In this document: positions 42,245 to 51,520 of the stretch, one piece after another | Position numbering within the stretch: position 1 is the first letter of the stretch | Layout: the number at the start of each line of letters is the position of its first letter | NCBI RefSeq assembly: GCF_026107415.2 | Contig: NZ_JAPCHX010000001.1 | Coordinates: forward strand, 620,001-684,000 | Reading direction: 5' to 3' | Length of the DNA: 64,000 bases | Origin: Microbacterium sp. MPKO10 | Lineage (GTDB): Bacteria; Actinomycetota; Actinomycetes; Actinomycetales; Microbacteriaceae | The notes under the pieces: model-generated | The model's database searches: none | What the model was told of the DNA's origin: nothing | Seen by the model: the letters and a program-made list of their open reading frames with translations, nothing else | Position numbers and translations under genes: made by a program

Positions 42245-42769
42245 TCAGTCGAGCAGGTCGGGGCGGAATCGCAGACCCTCGCGAGGCACGCGGACCAGGT
42301 CGTTGAGCACACGCGTGATCACGTCAAGGTCGCTCTCCGAATAGCGCACGAGCAGCGTGGCCAACCCGTCGCCCATCTGCTCGTGGAGACTGTGGTGTGC
42401 GCGCTGGATCTCCTGACCTACCGTTGTCAGACGCAGATGGACTTCTTTGCGATTCCCTTCGCGCCGATAGCGGTCGACCGCTCCCCCATCGACGAGCCTC
42501 TGCACAATCTTCGACACTGTCCCCTTCGGGACTCCCGTTGCGTCTGCCAGCCCGACGATATTCACCGACTCACCGCTGCCATCATCGGCAGGAATTCGGG
42601 CGAGCACGTGCAACGCCTGCACGCTGATCGTGGCGAGAACACGCTGCGCAGCGGGTGAGCATTGGTCACGCATCCAGGCCTGCTCGTCGACGTCTTCCTC
42701 GCTGAAGCGAACGGTGAGCTGATCGATAAGCTCGCCGATCTGCTGGATCGCGTCCTGCTTTGTTTTCAC
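42245..42769 (-). CDS. MarR-family regulator
   Basis: The 174-residue protein has a MarR winged helix: VNIVGLADATGVPKGTVSKIVQRLVDGGAVDRYRREGNRKEVHLRLTTVG. It is divergent from a quinone-oxidoreductase-like gene with operator-like repeats between the starts, so it probably represses that gene and itself. The ligand is unknown. Confidence 0.9.
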   Translation of the reverse strand: MKTKQDAIQQIGELIDQLTVRFSEEDVDEQAWMRDQCSPAAQRVLATISVQALHVLARIPADDGSGESVNIVGLADATGVPKGTVSKIVQRLVDGGAVDRYRREGNRKEVHLRLTTVGQEIQRAHHSLHEQMGDGLATLLVRYSESDLDVITRVLNDLVRVPREGLRFRPDLLD

Positions 42770-42770
42770 A

Positions 42771-42820
42771 GAAACAATCTTGCCATTTCACGCACGGTGA
42801 TTTATTGTTTCCTTGGAAAC
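42771..42820. promoter_or_regulatory. Operator-like repeats in MarR/oxidoreductase divergent promoter
   Basis: A perfect 14-bp palindrome GTTTCCTTGGAAAC (42807-42820) and an inverted pair GAAACAAT (42771-42778) / ATTGTTTC (42804-42811). The shared GTTTC half-site suggests two MarR-dimer sites covering both starts. Confidence 0.7.
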
Positions 42821-42843
42821 CAAAACCGACAGGAGACAGTTCC

Positions 42844-43824
42844 ATGAAGGCAGCAGTCATCGATGCTCTCGGCCGTGCACCCGTGTGCCGCGAGGTCCCA
42901 GAACCGACAGCACCCGACGGCTGGGTTGTCGGCCGCGTGCGCGCCGCGGCGATCAAGAACATCGAGCGGATGCTGGCGGCCGGCACGCACTACGGAAGCG
43001 GGAAAATGTCTCTACCGGCGCAGATGGGCCTCGATGCCGTCGTCGAGCTCCCGGATGGCCGCCGTGTTTACACCGGAGCGACACCACCAGCCGGGGCAAT
43101 GGCTGAGCGCCTGGCCGTGAACCCCGCACAGGTCATCGAGCTTCCCGAGGGCGTCGACGATGCCGTCGCCGCCGCATTGCCGAACGCGGCCGTGTCTGCG
43201 TGGTTCGCCCTGGAATATGCGGGGCAGATTCAGCCGGGGCAATCCGTTCTCGTGCTCGGCGCCACGGGCGTGACGGGTGGACTCGCCGTGCAGCTGGCTG
43301 CGCAGCAGTTCGGCGCGGACCGCGTTGTTGCTGTCGGGCGCGATGAGACTCGCCTTGACCAGCTGCGGTCGATGGGGGCCGACAGCGTCATTCGTCTCGA
43401 CGCTGATGCGGCCGGGCTGACGGATGCTGTCAGGGCACTCCATGCCGAGCATCCATTCGACCTCGTGCTGGACTATCTGTGGGGGTCGCCAGCGGAGCAG
43501 ACGTTGCGCGCACTGGCGAACGACGACCTTGCGGCGAGCTTCCATCGCACGCGTTTCGTGCAGATCGGTGAGTCGGCAGGGCCGACGCTCTCCCTCCCGG
43601 CCGCTGTGCTTCGAAGCGCGGGGATCGAGCTCGTCGGCCAGGGCGCCGGCAGCGTCCCGCACGAGGCGTTCGGGCGCGTCCCGACGGAGATCCTGCCGGC
43701 ACTCTTCGCCATGGTCAGTGCCGGAACCCTCACGCTCACTACTCGCACGATGAACCTCGACCAGGTCGAGTCTGCCTGGGCGGAGCCCACAGCATCCGGC
43801 GAGCGCATCGCGCTCACCCCGTGA
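42844..43824 (+). CDS. Zinc-free MDR-family oxidoreductase (quinone-reductase-like)
   Basis: The 326-residue MDR protein has an N-terminal GroES-like fold and the cofactor loop LVLGATGVTGGLAVQLAAQQFGADRV near residues 135-160. The catalytic zinc cysteines are absent. The start is ATG 42844 (MKAAVIDALG) with AGGAGA upstream; the open frame further upstream covers the operator. It is probably induced through the divergent MarR protein. Its stop TGA and that of the converging hydrolase abut as TGATCA. Confidence 0.9.
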   Translation: MKAAVIDALGRAPVCREVPEPTAPDGWVVGRVRAAAIKNIERMLAAGTHYGSGKMSLPAQMGLDAVVELPDGRRVYTGATPPAGAMAERLAVNPAQVIELPEGVDDAVAAALPNAAVSAWFALEYAGQIQPGQSVLVLGATGVTGGLAVQLAAQQFGADRVVAVGRDETRLDQLRSMGADSVIRLDADAAGLTDAVRALHAEHPFDLVLDYLWGSPAEQTLRALANDDLAASFHRTRFVQIGESAGPTLSLPAAVLRSAGIELVGQGAGSVPHEAFGRVPTEILPALFAMVSAGTLTLTTRTMNLDQVESAWAEPTASGERIALTP

Positions 43825-45072
43825 TCAGCGCACGCGACGGCCGTGCGCGAGGTCGATCAGGTGCGGCAGCACGTCGCCCGAACGCAGTCCGTTGTGCTCG
43901 TTCTCGCTCGAGATGAACGGCGTCACACCCGGCAGCATCCGCAAAGTTTCGAGCGAGTACTCCATCGGAACATAGATGTCATTCGCGTACACCGCCGCAG
44001 CGCCGCGGGCTCCGGATGCTGTCAGCGCGGCCTCGTCGTACAGGCGCGGCCACTCCACCTGCGCCAGCGTGTCAACGACCTCGCGCCACGGTTGCAGCGC
44101 GGGAACGGTGTCTGCCCACTCCCGGCGCACGTGCTCGCCCGTCAGAAGCGTCACGTCGCGGTGGAACTCTTCGGGCATCGCCCGCTCGGCCGACCAGTTC
44201 GTCACCACGCCGTCCGCGTAGCACGACTCGTGGAACACGTAATAGAGGGGATTGCGTCCCGAGAACGGCAGCGCGGACACCAGATCGTAGCGGAACGCAT
44301 TCGTCGCCGGATCCCGCTCCAGCAGGCTCCACAGCATCTGCCAGCCCTCGTTCGTTCCCAACAGCATCCCGAGAGATCGCAGTCGCGAGACCGACACCAC
44401 TTCGCCGTCCGGGAGCACGATCTCGCCAGCATCCGCCCGTTCTGCCAGACGCCGGAACGCGTCACGATGCCCGGGGAATCGCCGGTAGTACCGCAGCGTC
44501 GCGTCGTGCACCTTGTCGTAGGTGAGCGCATAGGGCTCGTCTGGGTGGTGCCCGACAGCGCTCACGCCTCCGGTGAAGTACGCGTGCTCGATCGACGAGG
44601 CGTGCGTCGAGAGGTACGTCAGTGTTGTGAAACCGCCGAACGACTGCCCGAGCACACTCCAGGTCTCGGCACCCAAGTGTTCGCGCACCGCTTCGCAGTC
44701 GCGCACGATGGAGTCTGCCCGCAGGTGCGTGATGTGCTCGGCAAGGGATGCTGCCGGGCGCTGCAGATCCTCATCGCCGATCGGCGTCGAGCGGCCCGTT
44801 CCGCGTTGGTCGAGCATGACGACGCGGTAGTCCGTCAGCGCGTCGTCGAGCCACGACGGCCCGGTCGGATCGCGGAACGGCCGCGGCGCCTCACTGCCCG
44901 GGCCGCCCTGCAGGAAGACCAGGTACGGCAGATGCTCACCGCCCTCGCGCGACACCACGGCGGCGAACACGTCGATCGTGCGCGAATCGGCGGCGTCGTC
45001 CCACACCAGCGGGACGGTGAGCGTGTGCTCGTGAACGGTCAGATCCAGCATGCGTCGCGTCGTCACGGTCAT
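43825..45072 (-). CDS. Alpha/beta hydrolase, proline iminopeptidase-like (S33)
   Basis: The 415-residue protein has the S33 motifs: oxyanion-loop LQGGPGSEAPRP, DQRGTGRST, and nucleophile Ser in VLGQSFGGFTTL near residue 143. A cap domain and a C-terminal Asp/His region (ISSENEHNGLRSGD) follow. It probably removes N-terminal proline from peptides, which would fit with proline use by PutA (inference). Its stop codon directly abuts that of the converging oxidoreductase. Confidence 0.9.
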   Translation of the reverse strand: MTVTTRRMLDLTVHEHTLTVPLVWDDAADSRTIDVFAAVVSREGGEHLPYLVFLQGGPGSEAPRPFRDPTGPSWLDDALTDYRVVMLDQRGTGRSTPIGDEDLQRPAASLAEHITHLRADSIVRDCEAVREHLGAETWSVLGQSFGGFTTLTYLSTHASSIEHAYFTGGVSAVGHHPDEPYALTYDKVHDATLRYYRRFPGHRDAFRRLAERADAGEIVLPDGEVVSVSRLRSLGMLLGTNEGWQMLWSLLERDPATNAFRYDLVSALPFSGRNPLYYVFHESCYADGVVTNWSAERAMPEEFHRDVTLLTGEHVRREWADTVPALQPWREVVDTLAQVEWPRLYDEAALTASGARGAAAVYANDIYVPMEYSLETLRMLPGVTPFISSENEHNGLRSGDVLPHLIDLAHGRRVR

Positions 45073-45144
45073 ACTGCCAGCCTACGCGGCGGTGCGGTTC
45101 GCGCTTTCGGCTGCAGTCTCCGTTGTTCGCGGTGCTACTTCAGA

Positions 45145-45243
45145 ATCAGCTTCTGTCCCGTGCGGCGTTGCTCCAACATCAGTTTCTGTCCTTTACGGAT
45201 TTGCTGGCCTTCCGCGGAGTTACAGCAAATCCGTAAAGGACAG
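45145..45243. repeat. Family II palindrome copy 2 with duplicated left arm
   Basis: A perfect 21-bp stem (CTGTCCTTTACGGATTTGCTG at 45186-45206, partner 45223-45243) with a CCGCGG-containing loop. Immediately before it, ATCAGCTTCTGTCC..TGCGG..TTGCT (45145-45177) is a degenerate direct copy of the left arm. It lies in the 333-bp gap between two minus-strand genes. Confidence 0.85.
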
Positions 45244-45374
45244 CAAATGCCGGTGCCACACCTCGGAGCCGCTGCAGCCAGCGCAGCAGAAGCCGCAGCA
45301 TCGGGTGCGCCTCAGACGTACGGCACCGGCGCGCCAGAGGTCGCCGCGGCCGCGGCGCATCTGAAGCACTGCGG

Positions 45375-45411
45375 CAGCGACACGTCACACCTCAGCAGCG
45401 ACACGTCACAC
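45375..45411 (-). repeat. 21-bp tail duplication across the alcohol dehydrogenase stop
   Basis: CAGCGACACGTCACAC occurs at 45375-45390 and, identical, at 45396-45411; the latter contains the TGA stop (TCA at 45406-45408) of the alcohol dehydrogenase gene. Confidence 0.75.
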
Positions 45412-46428
45412 GGTCAGCAAGACCTTGGTCGCACGGCGCTCGTCCATCGCCGCATAGCCCTCAGCGGCGCGGTCGAGCGGCAGCGTCATGTCGAACACAT
45501 CGCCCGGGGTGATGGCGCCGCTCATGATCAGGTCAATGAGCTCGGGCAGGAACCGCCGCACCGGCGCCGGCCCGCCATGCAGGTGCACAGCAGAGAAGAA
45601 GAGCTTGTGTCCGGGCAGCTCCACACCGTGTGACACCCCGACAAAGCCCACGTGGCCGCCGGCCCGCGTCGAGCGAATCGCCTGCATCATGGACTCCTGC
45701 GTGCCCACCGCCTCGATCGTCGAGTGCGCGCCGAGCCCGTCCGTGAGGTCGCGGATCCGGCGAGCGCCAGCATCCCCTCGCTCGTCGACGATGTCGGTGG
45801 CACCGAACGAGCGCGCCAGCTCCTGCCGGTCGGCGTGGCGGCTCATCGCGATGACGCGCTCGGCACCGAGGCGACGGGCCGCGAGCACACCGAGCAGCCC
45901 GACGGCGCCATCACCGACAACGGCCACTGTCTTGCCCGGGCCCACCTCTGCAGCGACGGCGGCGAACCAGCCGGTGCCCAGAACATCGGATGCTGCGAGC
46001 AGCGCGGGAATCTCGGCGGCCGTGGGCGGGCGCGGCGTCGCGACAAGTGTGCCGTCGGCCAACGGAATCCGTGCGTATTCCGCCTGGGTCCCGATCGAGC
46101 CCATCGGCACCACGTGCACGCAGCGGCTCTGATATCCGGCGGCGCAGATCTCGCACGTGTTGTCGCTGGCCATGAACGAGCCGACGACGAAGTCTCCGGG
46201 CACCACTGTCGTGACAGCATCCCCCACCGACTCGACGACGCCGACGTACTCATGCCCCATCGGCGACGGCTGATCTGACGTGTCGATGCCGCGATACGGC
46301 CACAGGTCGGAGCCGCACACGCATGTCGCTGCGATTTTGATGACGGCGTCCGTCGGCTCCACGATCGTGGGCTTCTCGCGCTCCTCGACGCGGACGTCGC
46401 CGGGACCGTGCATGATCACTTGGCGCAT
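45406..46428 (-). CDS. Zinc-dependent alcohol dehydrogenase
   Basis: The 340-residue MDR enzyme has zinc ligands visible: ATCVCGSDLWPYRG (catalytic Cys), GHEYVGVVESVG (His-Glu), and structural-zinc-like cysteines CEICAAGYQSRC. The NAD(P) loop is VVGDGAVGLLGVLAARRLGAERV. I start at ATG 46428 (MRQVIMHGPGDV) with GAAGGAGA upstream; the longer frame lacks a ribosome site. It resembles the class annotated as zinc-dependent alcohol or glutathione-independent formaldehyde dehydrogenase. Substrate unknown. Confidence 0.92.
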   Translation of the reverse strand: MRQVIMHGPGDVRVEEREKPTIVEPTDAVIKIAATCVCGSDLWPYRGIDTSDQPSPMGHEYVGVVESVGDAVTTVVPGDFVVGSFMASDNTCEICAAGYQSRCVHVVPMGSIGTQAEYARIPLADGTLVATPRPPTAAEIPALLAASDVLGTGWFAAVAAEVGPGKTVAVVGDGAVGLLGVLAARRLGAERVIAMSRHADRQELARSFGATDIVDERGDAGARRIRDLTDGLGAHSTIEAVGTQESMMQAIRSTRAGGHVGFVGVSHGVELPGHKLFFSAVHLHGGPAPVRRFLPELIDLIMSGAITPGDVFDMTLPLDRAAEGYAAMDERRATKVLLTV

Positions 46429-46734
46429 GTGCTCTCCTTCAGTCGGTTCTCGCAGTCTGCGCTTGCAGTCGATGCCCGCAGTCTGCACATGTGCGAGTTC
46501 AGTGCGCGTGCGAGCCGTCTCGCGTCACGCGTGTTCGCGCTGCCTCTCAGATTACGCCGTGCTCGGTGCTCGCTCGAGGCCGGTCGGCTGAGCGCACCAA
46601 TCGTCGTCCATCGTTCCGCACGAACGGCCAGTTGCCCGCGGGTCGACGGCTCATGGCAACGTTCGAGAACACGGGACGCACACGCTCGACAAGACCTCTT
46701 CCCGTTGTCGGATGCGCCACGTAGGCTGTGCCGG
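46429..46734. other. Divergent promoter region, alcohol dehydrogenase/tricorn
   Basis: 306 bp between divergent starts. It contains a repeated GCAGTCTGC (around 46459 and 46480) near the alcohol dehydrogenase end and no supportable gene; open frames here are extensions of neighbours. Confidence 0.5.
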
Positions 46735-49700
46735 GTGAGCACAACGACGTACCTTCGCTACCCGCACATCTCGAACGACCTTCTTACCTTCGTCGCTGAC
46801 GACGACATCTGGCTCGTCGGCTCCGACGGCGGCCGCGCCTGGAGACTCACCTCAGACCACGCTCCCGTGCGCCAGCCCCGGCTCTCGCCCGACGCCGCGC
46901 ACGTGGCGTTCGTGTCACACCGCGACGGCCACCCCGAGGTCATGGTCGCCGACATCGCCACCGGTTCGGTGCGCCGCCTCACCTGGTGGGGTGGCAGCGT
47001 GACCACGATGCTCGGGTGGGCGTCGAGCGACAGCATCCTCGTTTCGTCTCATGCGGGCGAGGCGAACATGCGCCATACGGTTGTGAAGCGCGTTTCGCTC
47101 GATGGCCGATTCGAGCGTCTGCGTTATGGCACAGCGGCGGGTCTCGCCGTGCGTGCGGACGGCGCTGTGGCGCTCAGCACTCCGGGGAGCCGCCCACCAG
47201 CGTGGTGGAAGCGCTACCGGGGCGGCACGGCGCCGCGGCTGTGGCTCGACGCCCACGGCGATGGTGCCTGGCAGCAGCTTCTGCCCGGCGACGAGGCCTC
47301 GATCGTCGACCCGATGTGGCTGGGCGACCGGCTGGTCTTCGTTTCCGATCGCGCCGCCCGGTTCCCCGACCACGCCCGGGAGCAGGCCAACCTGTGGGTG
47401 CTGGATGCTGCCGAGAACGCCGAGCCGCGCCAGCTCACGTTCCAGACCGAAGATGACGGCTACGTCCGCGATGCCACGACGGCCGGCGAGCGCATCGTGT
47501 GGCACAGTCGCGGGCAGCTCCGGATGCTGTCGGGCATCGACGCCGAGCCCCGCACCCTCGACATCGTGCTACCCGGCATCGACGTGGGCCCCGTCGCCCT
47601 CGACCCGGCGAAGGACGTAACCGCAATCTCGCCGGACCACGGTGGCGACGCGAGCCTCCTCACCTGGCGGGGCAACGCCTTCTGGCTGTCGCACCGCGAA
47701 GGACCCGCACGCGCGATCGCCGCCGATTCCGGCATCCGGACGCGCGAGCCGGTCGTCCTGGGCGAGACCGGATCTGTTGCCTACATCACCGACGCTGAGG
47801 GTGAGGATGCTGTCGAGATCCGCGCGTCTGACGGCAGCGGCGAGCCGCGTCGCATCCTTGGCGGGGTGCTCGGGCGTATCCTGCACCTCGCGGCGAACCC
47901 AGCGGGAACACACATCGCCGCGATCTCGCACGACGGCGTCATTCGGCTCATCGATGTCTCCGCCGGAACGGCCCGCGATGTCGGCAGCAGCGTGGCCGGG
48001 GAAGCACTCAGTCCCGTCTTCTCCCCCGACGGTCGCTACCTCGCATGGTCACAGCCGACGTCGGGCGAGTCGGAATTGCATCAGCTCCGCATCCTCGACA
48101 CCACCCGCGGTGACGATGCCGTCGCGCTCACGACGGGGAAATACCACGACCACTCGCCCGCGTTCACCCTCGACGGCGCGCACATCGTGTTCCTGTCTGA
48201 CCGCACGTTCGACCCGTACTACAACCAGCACGCCTTCGACCTCGCCTTCAGCGGGGCGACGCGGCCGTGGCTGATCCCGCTGTCGGCGACGGAGCCCGCA
48301 CCGTTCGGGCCGAGCGCTGACGGGTGGCGGCTGTCGAGCGCGACGGGCTCCTCCGCGGAGGGTGGCTCCGCAGCATCCGCCCCTGTGACCTGCCCGGAGC
48401 TCGACGTCGAGGGTGCCGAGGAACGCATCACGCCCTTCCCCGTGCCCTCCGCCGATTACCGCGATCTGGTGGCGGCGAAGGACGGCGTGCTCTGGATCCG
48501 AGTCGCGTCGGACGAGCAGGGCGAGCTCGGGTCGCGCCGCGCCGGCGTCGCGGGCGAGAAGGCGGCGGACCGCGTGGAGCGCTGGTCGTTCACCGACCGC
48601 AAACTCACGACGCTCGTCGACAAGGCGGACCACGTCGCCGTGTCGGGTGACGGCGAGAGAATCGTCGTGCGTCATGGCGACGACGTCACCGTGCTGCCGT
48701 CCACGCGCAAAGCGGAGGAGGACGACAGCGCCCGCATTTCCGTCGACATGAGCCGGCTGCGGTTCGAGCTCGATCGCACGGCTGAGTGGCACCAAATGTT
48801 CGACGAAAATGCTCGCATCATGCGCGATCATTACTGGCGCGCCGACATGAACGGGGTCGACTGGGATGCTGTCATCGCACGCTGGCGCCCGGTGGTCGAT
48901 GCTGTGCGCACGCACGACGACCTCGTCGACGTGCTGTGGGAGACCGTCGGCGAGCTGAACACGTCGCACGCCTACGTGATGCCGCGGGATCCGCTCGGGG
49001 ATGCCTCGCGCAAACTGGGCTTCCTGGGCGCCGACCTCTCGCCCACGGAGGGCGACTGGCGCATCGACAGCATCCTGCCCGGCGAATCGAGCGAACCGGA
49101 AGCCCGGTCTCCGCTGCGCCAGGCCGGGGTGGGCGCACGGGCCGGCGATCTGATCGTCGCCGTCGACGGCGCACCGGTGGACCCCGTGGCGGGGCCGGCA
49201 CGACACCTCATCGGGGCGGCGGGCAAGCCCGTCGAGCTCACACTGCGACGTGACGGTACCGATCGGCGCGTCGCCGTTGTGCCGCTTGCCAGCGAAGAAG
49301 TGCTGAGGTATCAGGCGTGGGTGCACGAGCGCCGCGCGTACGTCACCGAGCACAGCGGCGGCAGGCTCGGGTACCTGCACGTTCCCGATATGCAGAGTTA
49401 CGGCTGGGCACAGCTGCACCGCGACCTTCGCGTGGCAACCGACGCCGAAGGGGTCATCGCCGATGTCCGCTACAACCGAGGTGGGCACACGAGTCAGCTC
49501 GTGATCGAACGCCTCGCGTCGCGTGTGATCGCGTGGACGCAGGCGAGGCAGTACGAGCATCCCATTCCCGATCCGGACCGGGCACCACGTGGTCCCGTCG
49601 TGATCGTCGCGAACGAGAACTCGGGGTCAGACGGCGACATCGTCAACGCGCGTGCTCAGGCCCTGGGCGTCGGCCCGGTCGTGGGCGTGCGCACCTGGGG

Positions 49701-49968
49701 CGGCGTCGTCGGCATCGACGGGCGGTTCAGCCTGGTCGATGGCACGGGCATCACACAGCCACGGTACGCGTACTGGCTCGAAGGCAAGGGCTGGGGCGTC
49801 GAGAATCACGGCGTGGATCCGGATATCGAGGTGGTGCACACGCCCTCCCAGCTGTTCGAGAATGACGACCCGCAGCTCGACCGGGCGATCGCCGAGGCGC
49901 TTGCCCGGCTCGACCGGACTCCCGCGGCGGCGCCTCCGCCTCTTCCGGAGCCGCGAGTTCAGGGCTGA
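46735..49968 (+). CDS. Tricorn-like S41-family protease
   Basis: The 1077-residue protein has the tricorn layout: two beta-propellers (YLRYPHISNDLLTFVADDDIWLV; many SPDAAHVAF-type blades), a helical linker (RDHYWRADMNGVDWDAVIARW), a PDZ domain (GVGARAGDLIVAVDGAPVDP) and the S41 catalytic domain with nucleophile Ser near residue 965 in NENSGSDGDIVNARA. Tricorn degrades oligopeptides released by the proteasome or Clp; actinobacteria have both. I use GTG 46735 (VSTTTYLRYP), where homologues start. No aminopeptidase partner genes are adjacent. Confidence 0.93.
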   Translation: MSTTTYLRYPHISNDLLTFVADDDIWLVGSDGGRAWRLTSDHAPVRQPRLSPDAAHVAFVSHRDGHPEVMVADIATGSVRRLTWWGGSVTTMLGWASSDSILVSSHAGEANMRHTVVKRVSLDGRFERLRYGTAAGLAVRADGAVALSTPGSRPPAWWKRYRGGTAPRLWLDAHGDGAWQQLLPGDEASIVDPMWLGDRLVFVSDRAARFPDHAREQANLWVLDAAENAEPRQLTFQTEDDGYVRDATTAGERIVWHSRGQLRMLSGIDAEPRTLDIVLPGIDVGPVALDPAKDVTAISPDHGGDASLLTWRGNAFWLSHREGPARAIAADSGIRTREPVVLGETGSVAYITDAEGEDAVEIRASDGSGEPRRILGGVLGRILHLAANPAGTHIAAISHDGVIRLIDVSAGTARDVGSSVAGEALSPVFSPDGRYLAWSQPTSGESELHQLRILDTTRGDDAVALTTGKYHDHSPAFTLDGAHIVFLSDRTFDPYYNQHAFDLAFSGATRPWLIPLSATEPAPFGPSADGWRLSSATGSSAEGGSAASAPVTCPELDVEGAEERITPFPVPSADYRDLVAAKDGVLWIRVASDEQGELGSRRAGVAGEKAADRVERWSFTDRKLTTLVDKADHVAVSGDGERIVVRHGDDVTVLPSTRKAEEDDSARISVDMSRLRFELDRTAEWHQMFDENARIMRDHYWRADMNGVDWDAVIARWRPVVDAVRTHDDLVDVLWETVGELNTSHAYVMPRDPLGDASRKLGFLGADLSPTEGDWRIDSILPGESSEPEARSPLRQAGVGARAGDLIVAVDGAPVDPVAGPARHLIGAAGKPVELTLRRDGTDRRVAVVPLASEEVLRYQAWVHERRAYVTEHSGGRLGYLHVPDMQSYGWAQLHRDLRVATDAEGVIADVRYNRGGHTSQLVIERLASRVIAWTQARQYEHPIPDPDRAPRGPVVIVANENSGSDGDIVNARAQALGVGPVVGVRTWGGVVGIDGRFSLVDGTGITQPRYAYWLEGKGWGVENHGVDPDIEVVHTPSQLFENDDPQLDRAIAEALARLDRTPAAAPPPLPEPRVQG

Positions 49969-50193
49969 CGGCAAACGCTCATCGTTCCTGCTGAGGGCTC
50001 CGCGCTTATTGCTCCTGGTGAGAGCCGGGGCCGGACGACTTCAGATCTCGCCCGCTGAGCTCTCGCGCCGATTGGGTCAAGACGGATGCTGTCATGCAGC
50101 GCGATGCTGCCACCGCAACGCGGTTCGGCACCGCGCGCGTGCGGCCGGCGCTGACGTCACGTCGCCAGCGCCGGTCGCTCACGCCGCGGCCAG

Positions 50194-50667
50194 TTATCGG
50201 GCGAGGATCTCATCGAGAGACTCATAGCCCTCGACGACTCCGTGCTCCATGCCGCTCTCGACCATGGCATCGCGCACCTCGACACTGGGGTACGTGGCTC
50301 GGGAGCTGAGCCGAGTGCGGCCACCACCCAGATCGGTGAGTGTCAGCTTCTCGATGCTGACAGCATCCGGAGCGCCTTCGAACTCGAACGTCTGAATGAC
50401 TACCTCGTTCTCGCGAACCGTGTGGAACGTTCCGTTGAAGTGAAACTCGTTGCCTTCACCGTCGCGATGGACGAACCGATAGCTGCCGTGTGAGGTGAAG
50501 TCCCATTCGGGAACTGTCATCTCGTAGCCGTGCGGCCCCATCCATTGGGCGACGAGCTCCGGGTCGGCATGAGCCCGGAAGACTGCCGATGGGGGAGCCT
50601 CGAACTCCCGCTCGATGTCGACGAAGGGAAGTCCTTCTGGAGCTGTAATGGTGACGGGATTCGTCAT
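50194..50667 (-). CDS. SRPBCC-family protein (AHSA1-like)
   Basis: The 157-residue protein fits the START-like/AHSA1 family: DIEREFEAPPSAVFRAHADPELVAQWMGP and the C-terminal helix ESGMEHGVVEGYESLDEILA. Members bind hydrophobic small molecules; the specific role is unknown. The ATG at 50667 overlaps the ArsR stop (ATGA), the usual ArsR-SRPBCC operon arrangement. The longer upstream frame lies within the ArsR gene. Confidence 0.9.
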   Translation of the reverse strand: MTNPVTITAPEGLPFVDIEREFEAPPSAVFRAHADPELVAQWMGPHGYEMTVPEWDFTSHGSYRFVHRDGEGNEFHFNGTFHTVRENEVVIQTFEFEGAPDAVSIEKLTLTDLGGGRTRLSSRATYPSVEVRDAMVESGMEHGVVEGYESLDEILAR

Positions 50668-51011
50668 TGTTCTGCATCCTTTGAATCGTTGTGTGAGAGA
50701 AGCTCGTCGAGCTGTCGAAACTGCTGCTCGTGGATCAACCGGTAGCGGTCGATCCACGCCGTGAGCTTCTCGAGCTGTGCGGCATCCAGTGCGACCGGTC
50801 GCCGCTGCGCATCGCGCGAACGCGTGACGAGCCCGGCGGCCTCGAGCATCTGGATGTGACGGGACACGGCCTGCTTGGACATCTCGAACGGTTCCGCGAG
50901 TTCATTCACGGTTGCCGGTCCCCTGCTCAAACGCGCAACGATCCGCCGTCGGATCGGGTGCGCCAGAGCAAGGAACGCGGCGTCGAGAGTGTCGTCATCC
51001 GCATTCGTCAT
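50664..51011 (-). CDS. ArsR-family regulator
   Basis: The 115-residue winged-helix repressor: AHPIRRRIVARLSRGPATVNELAEPFEMSKQAVSRHIQMLEAAGLVTRS. It lacks the cysteine metal site (CxC) of ArsR/SmtB, so a non-metal ligand is likely. It is co-transcribed with the SRPBCC gene. An inverted repeat with 9-bp arms lies just upstream. Confidence 0.92.
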   Translation of the reverse strand: MTNADDDTLDAAFLALAHPIRRRIVARLSRGPATVNELAEPFEMSKQAVSRHIQMLEAAGLVTRSRDAQRRPVALDAAQLEKLTAWIDRYRLIHEQQFRQLDELLSHNDSKDAEQ

Positions 51012-51050
51012 TAATCAACCTATTTCTTTATCAACTACTTTGTTGATTAA
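51011..51050 (-). promoter_or_regulatory. Inverted repeat at the ArsR gene start
   Basis: TTAATCAAC (51011-51019) and GTTGATTAA (51042-51050) are perfect 9-bp arms separated by 22 bp, within an A/T-rich stretch that probably holds the promoter. Likely ArsR operator; TCAAC also occurs between the arms. Confidence 0.65.
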
Positions 51051-51130
51051 CAAGGTACCGAGAAGTCGCTTCGAATGCAAGGCCTCCCTCGAGACTTTTG
51101 TGTCGCCCGATGCGTTGCTGCGTGTCAGGT

Positions 51131-51520
51131 TCAGAGCGCAGAGGGGATATCGGTGTAGGCGAAGTCGTCACCAACGTAAAGAAGGGGCTCATCGGACACG
51201 GACGCGAGCGCATAGCTGAAGGTGTCTCCGAGATTGAGCTTCGCGCGATGCCCTGACCCTCGCCCGTAGTCACGATATGCGTCACACGCGGCCTGAGCCT
51301 GTTCTGCGTCGAACGGCACGACGCTCACCTCGGCCACTCGCAAGAGTCGCTCAAGCCGCCGCTCACCTTCGGGCCCGGCCTTTGCCCGTGCGACGATCCG
51401 CGCCTCGACGAGTGTCGCCGCCGAGATATGCGAGTCACCACGAGCCAGAGCACGTCGGATGCCGTCAGCATCCCGCTCGTCAAGCAGAGCCGCGATGAGA
51501 GCCGACGTATCGATGATCAT
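51131..51520 (-). CDS. vapC: VapC-family PIN-domain toxin
   Basis: The 129-residue PIN nuclease has the acidic residues of the active site: Asp in MIIDTSALIAALLDE, Glu in VEARIVARA, and Asp in LGDTFSYALA with the later DDFAYTD. VapC toxins cleave RNA and are held inactive by VapB. I start at ATG 51520, which overlaps the antitoxin stop (ATGA). Confidence 0.92.
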   Translation of the reverse strand: MIIDTSALIAALLDERDADGIRRALARGDSHISAATLVEARIVARAKAGPEGERRLERLLRVAEVSVVPFDAEQAQAACDAYRDYGRGSGHRAKLNLGDTFSYALASVSDEPLLYVGDDFAYTDIPSAL

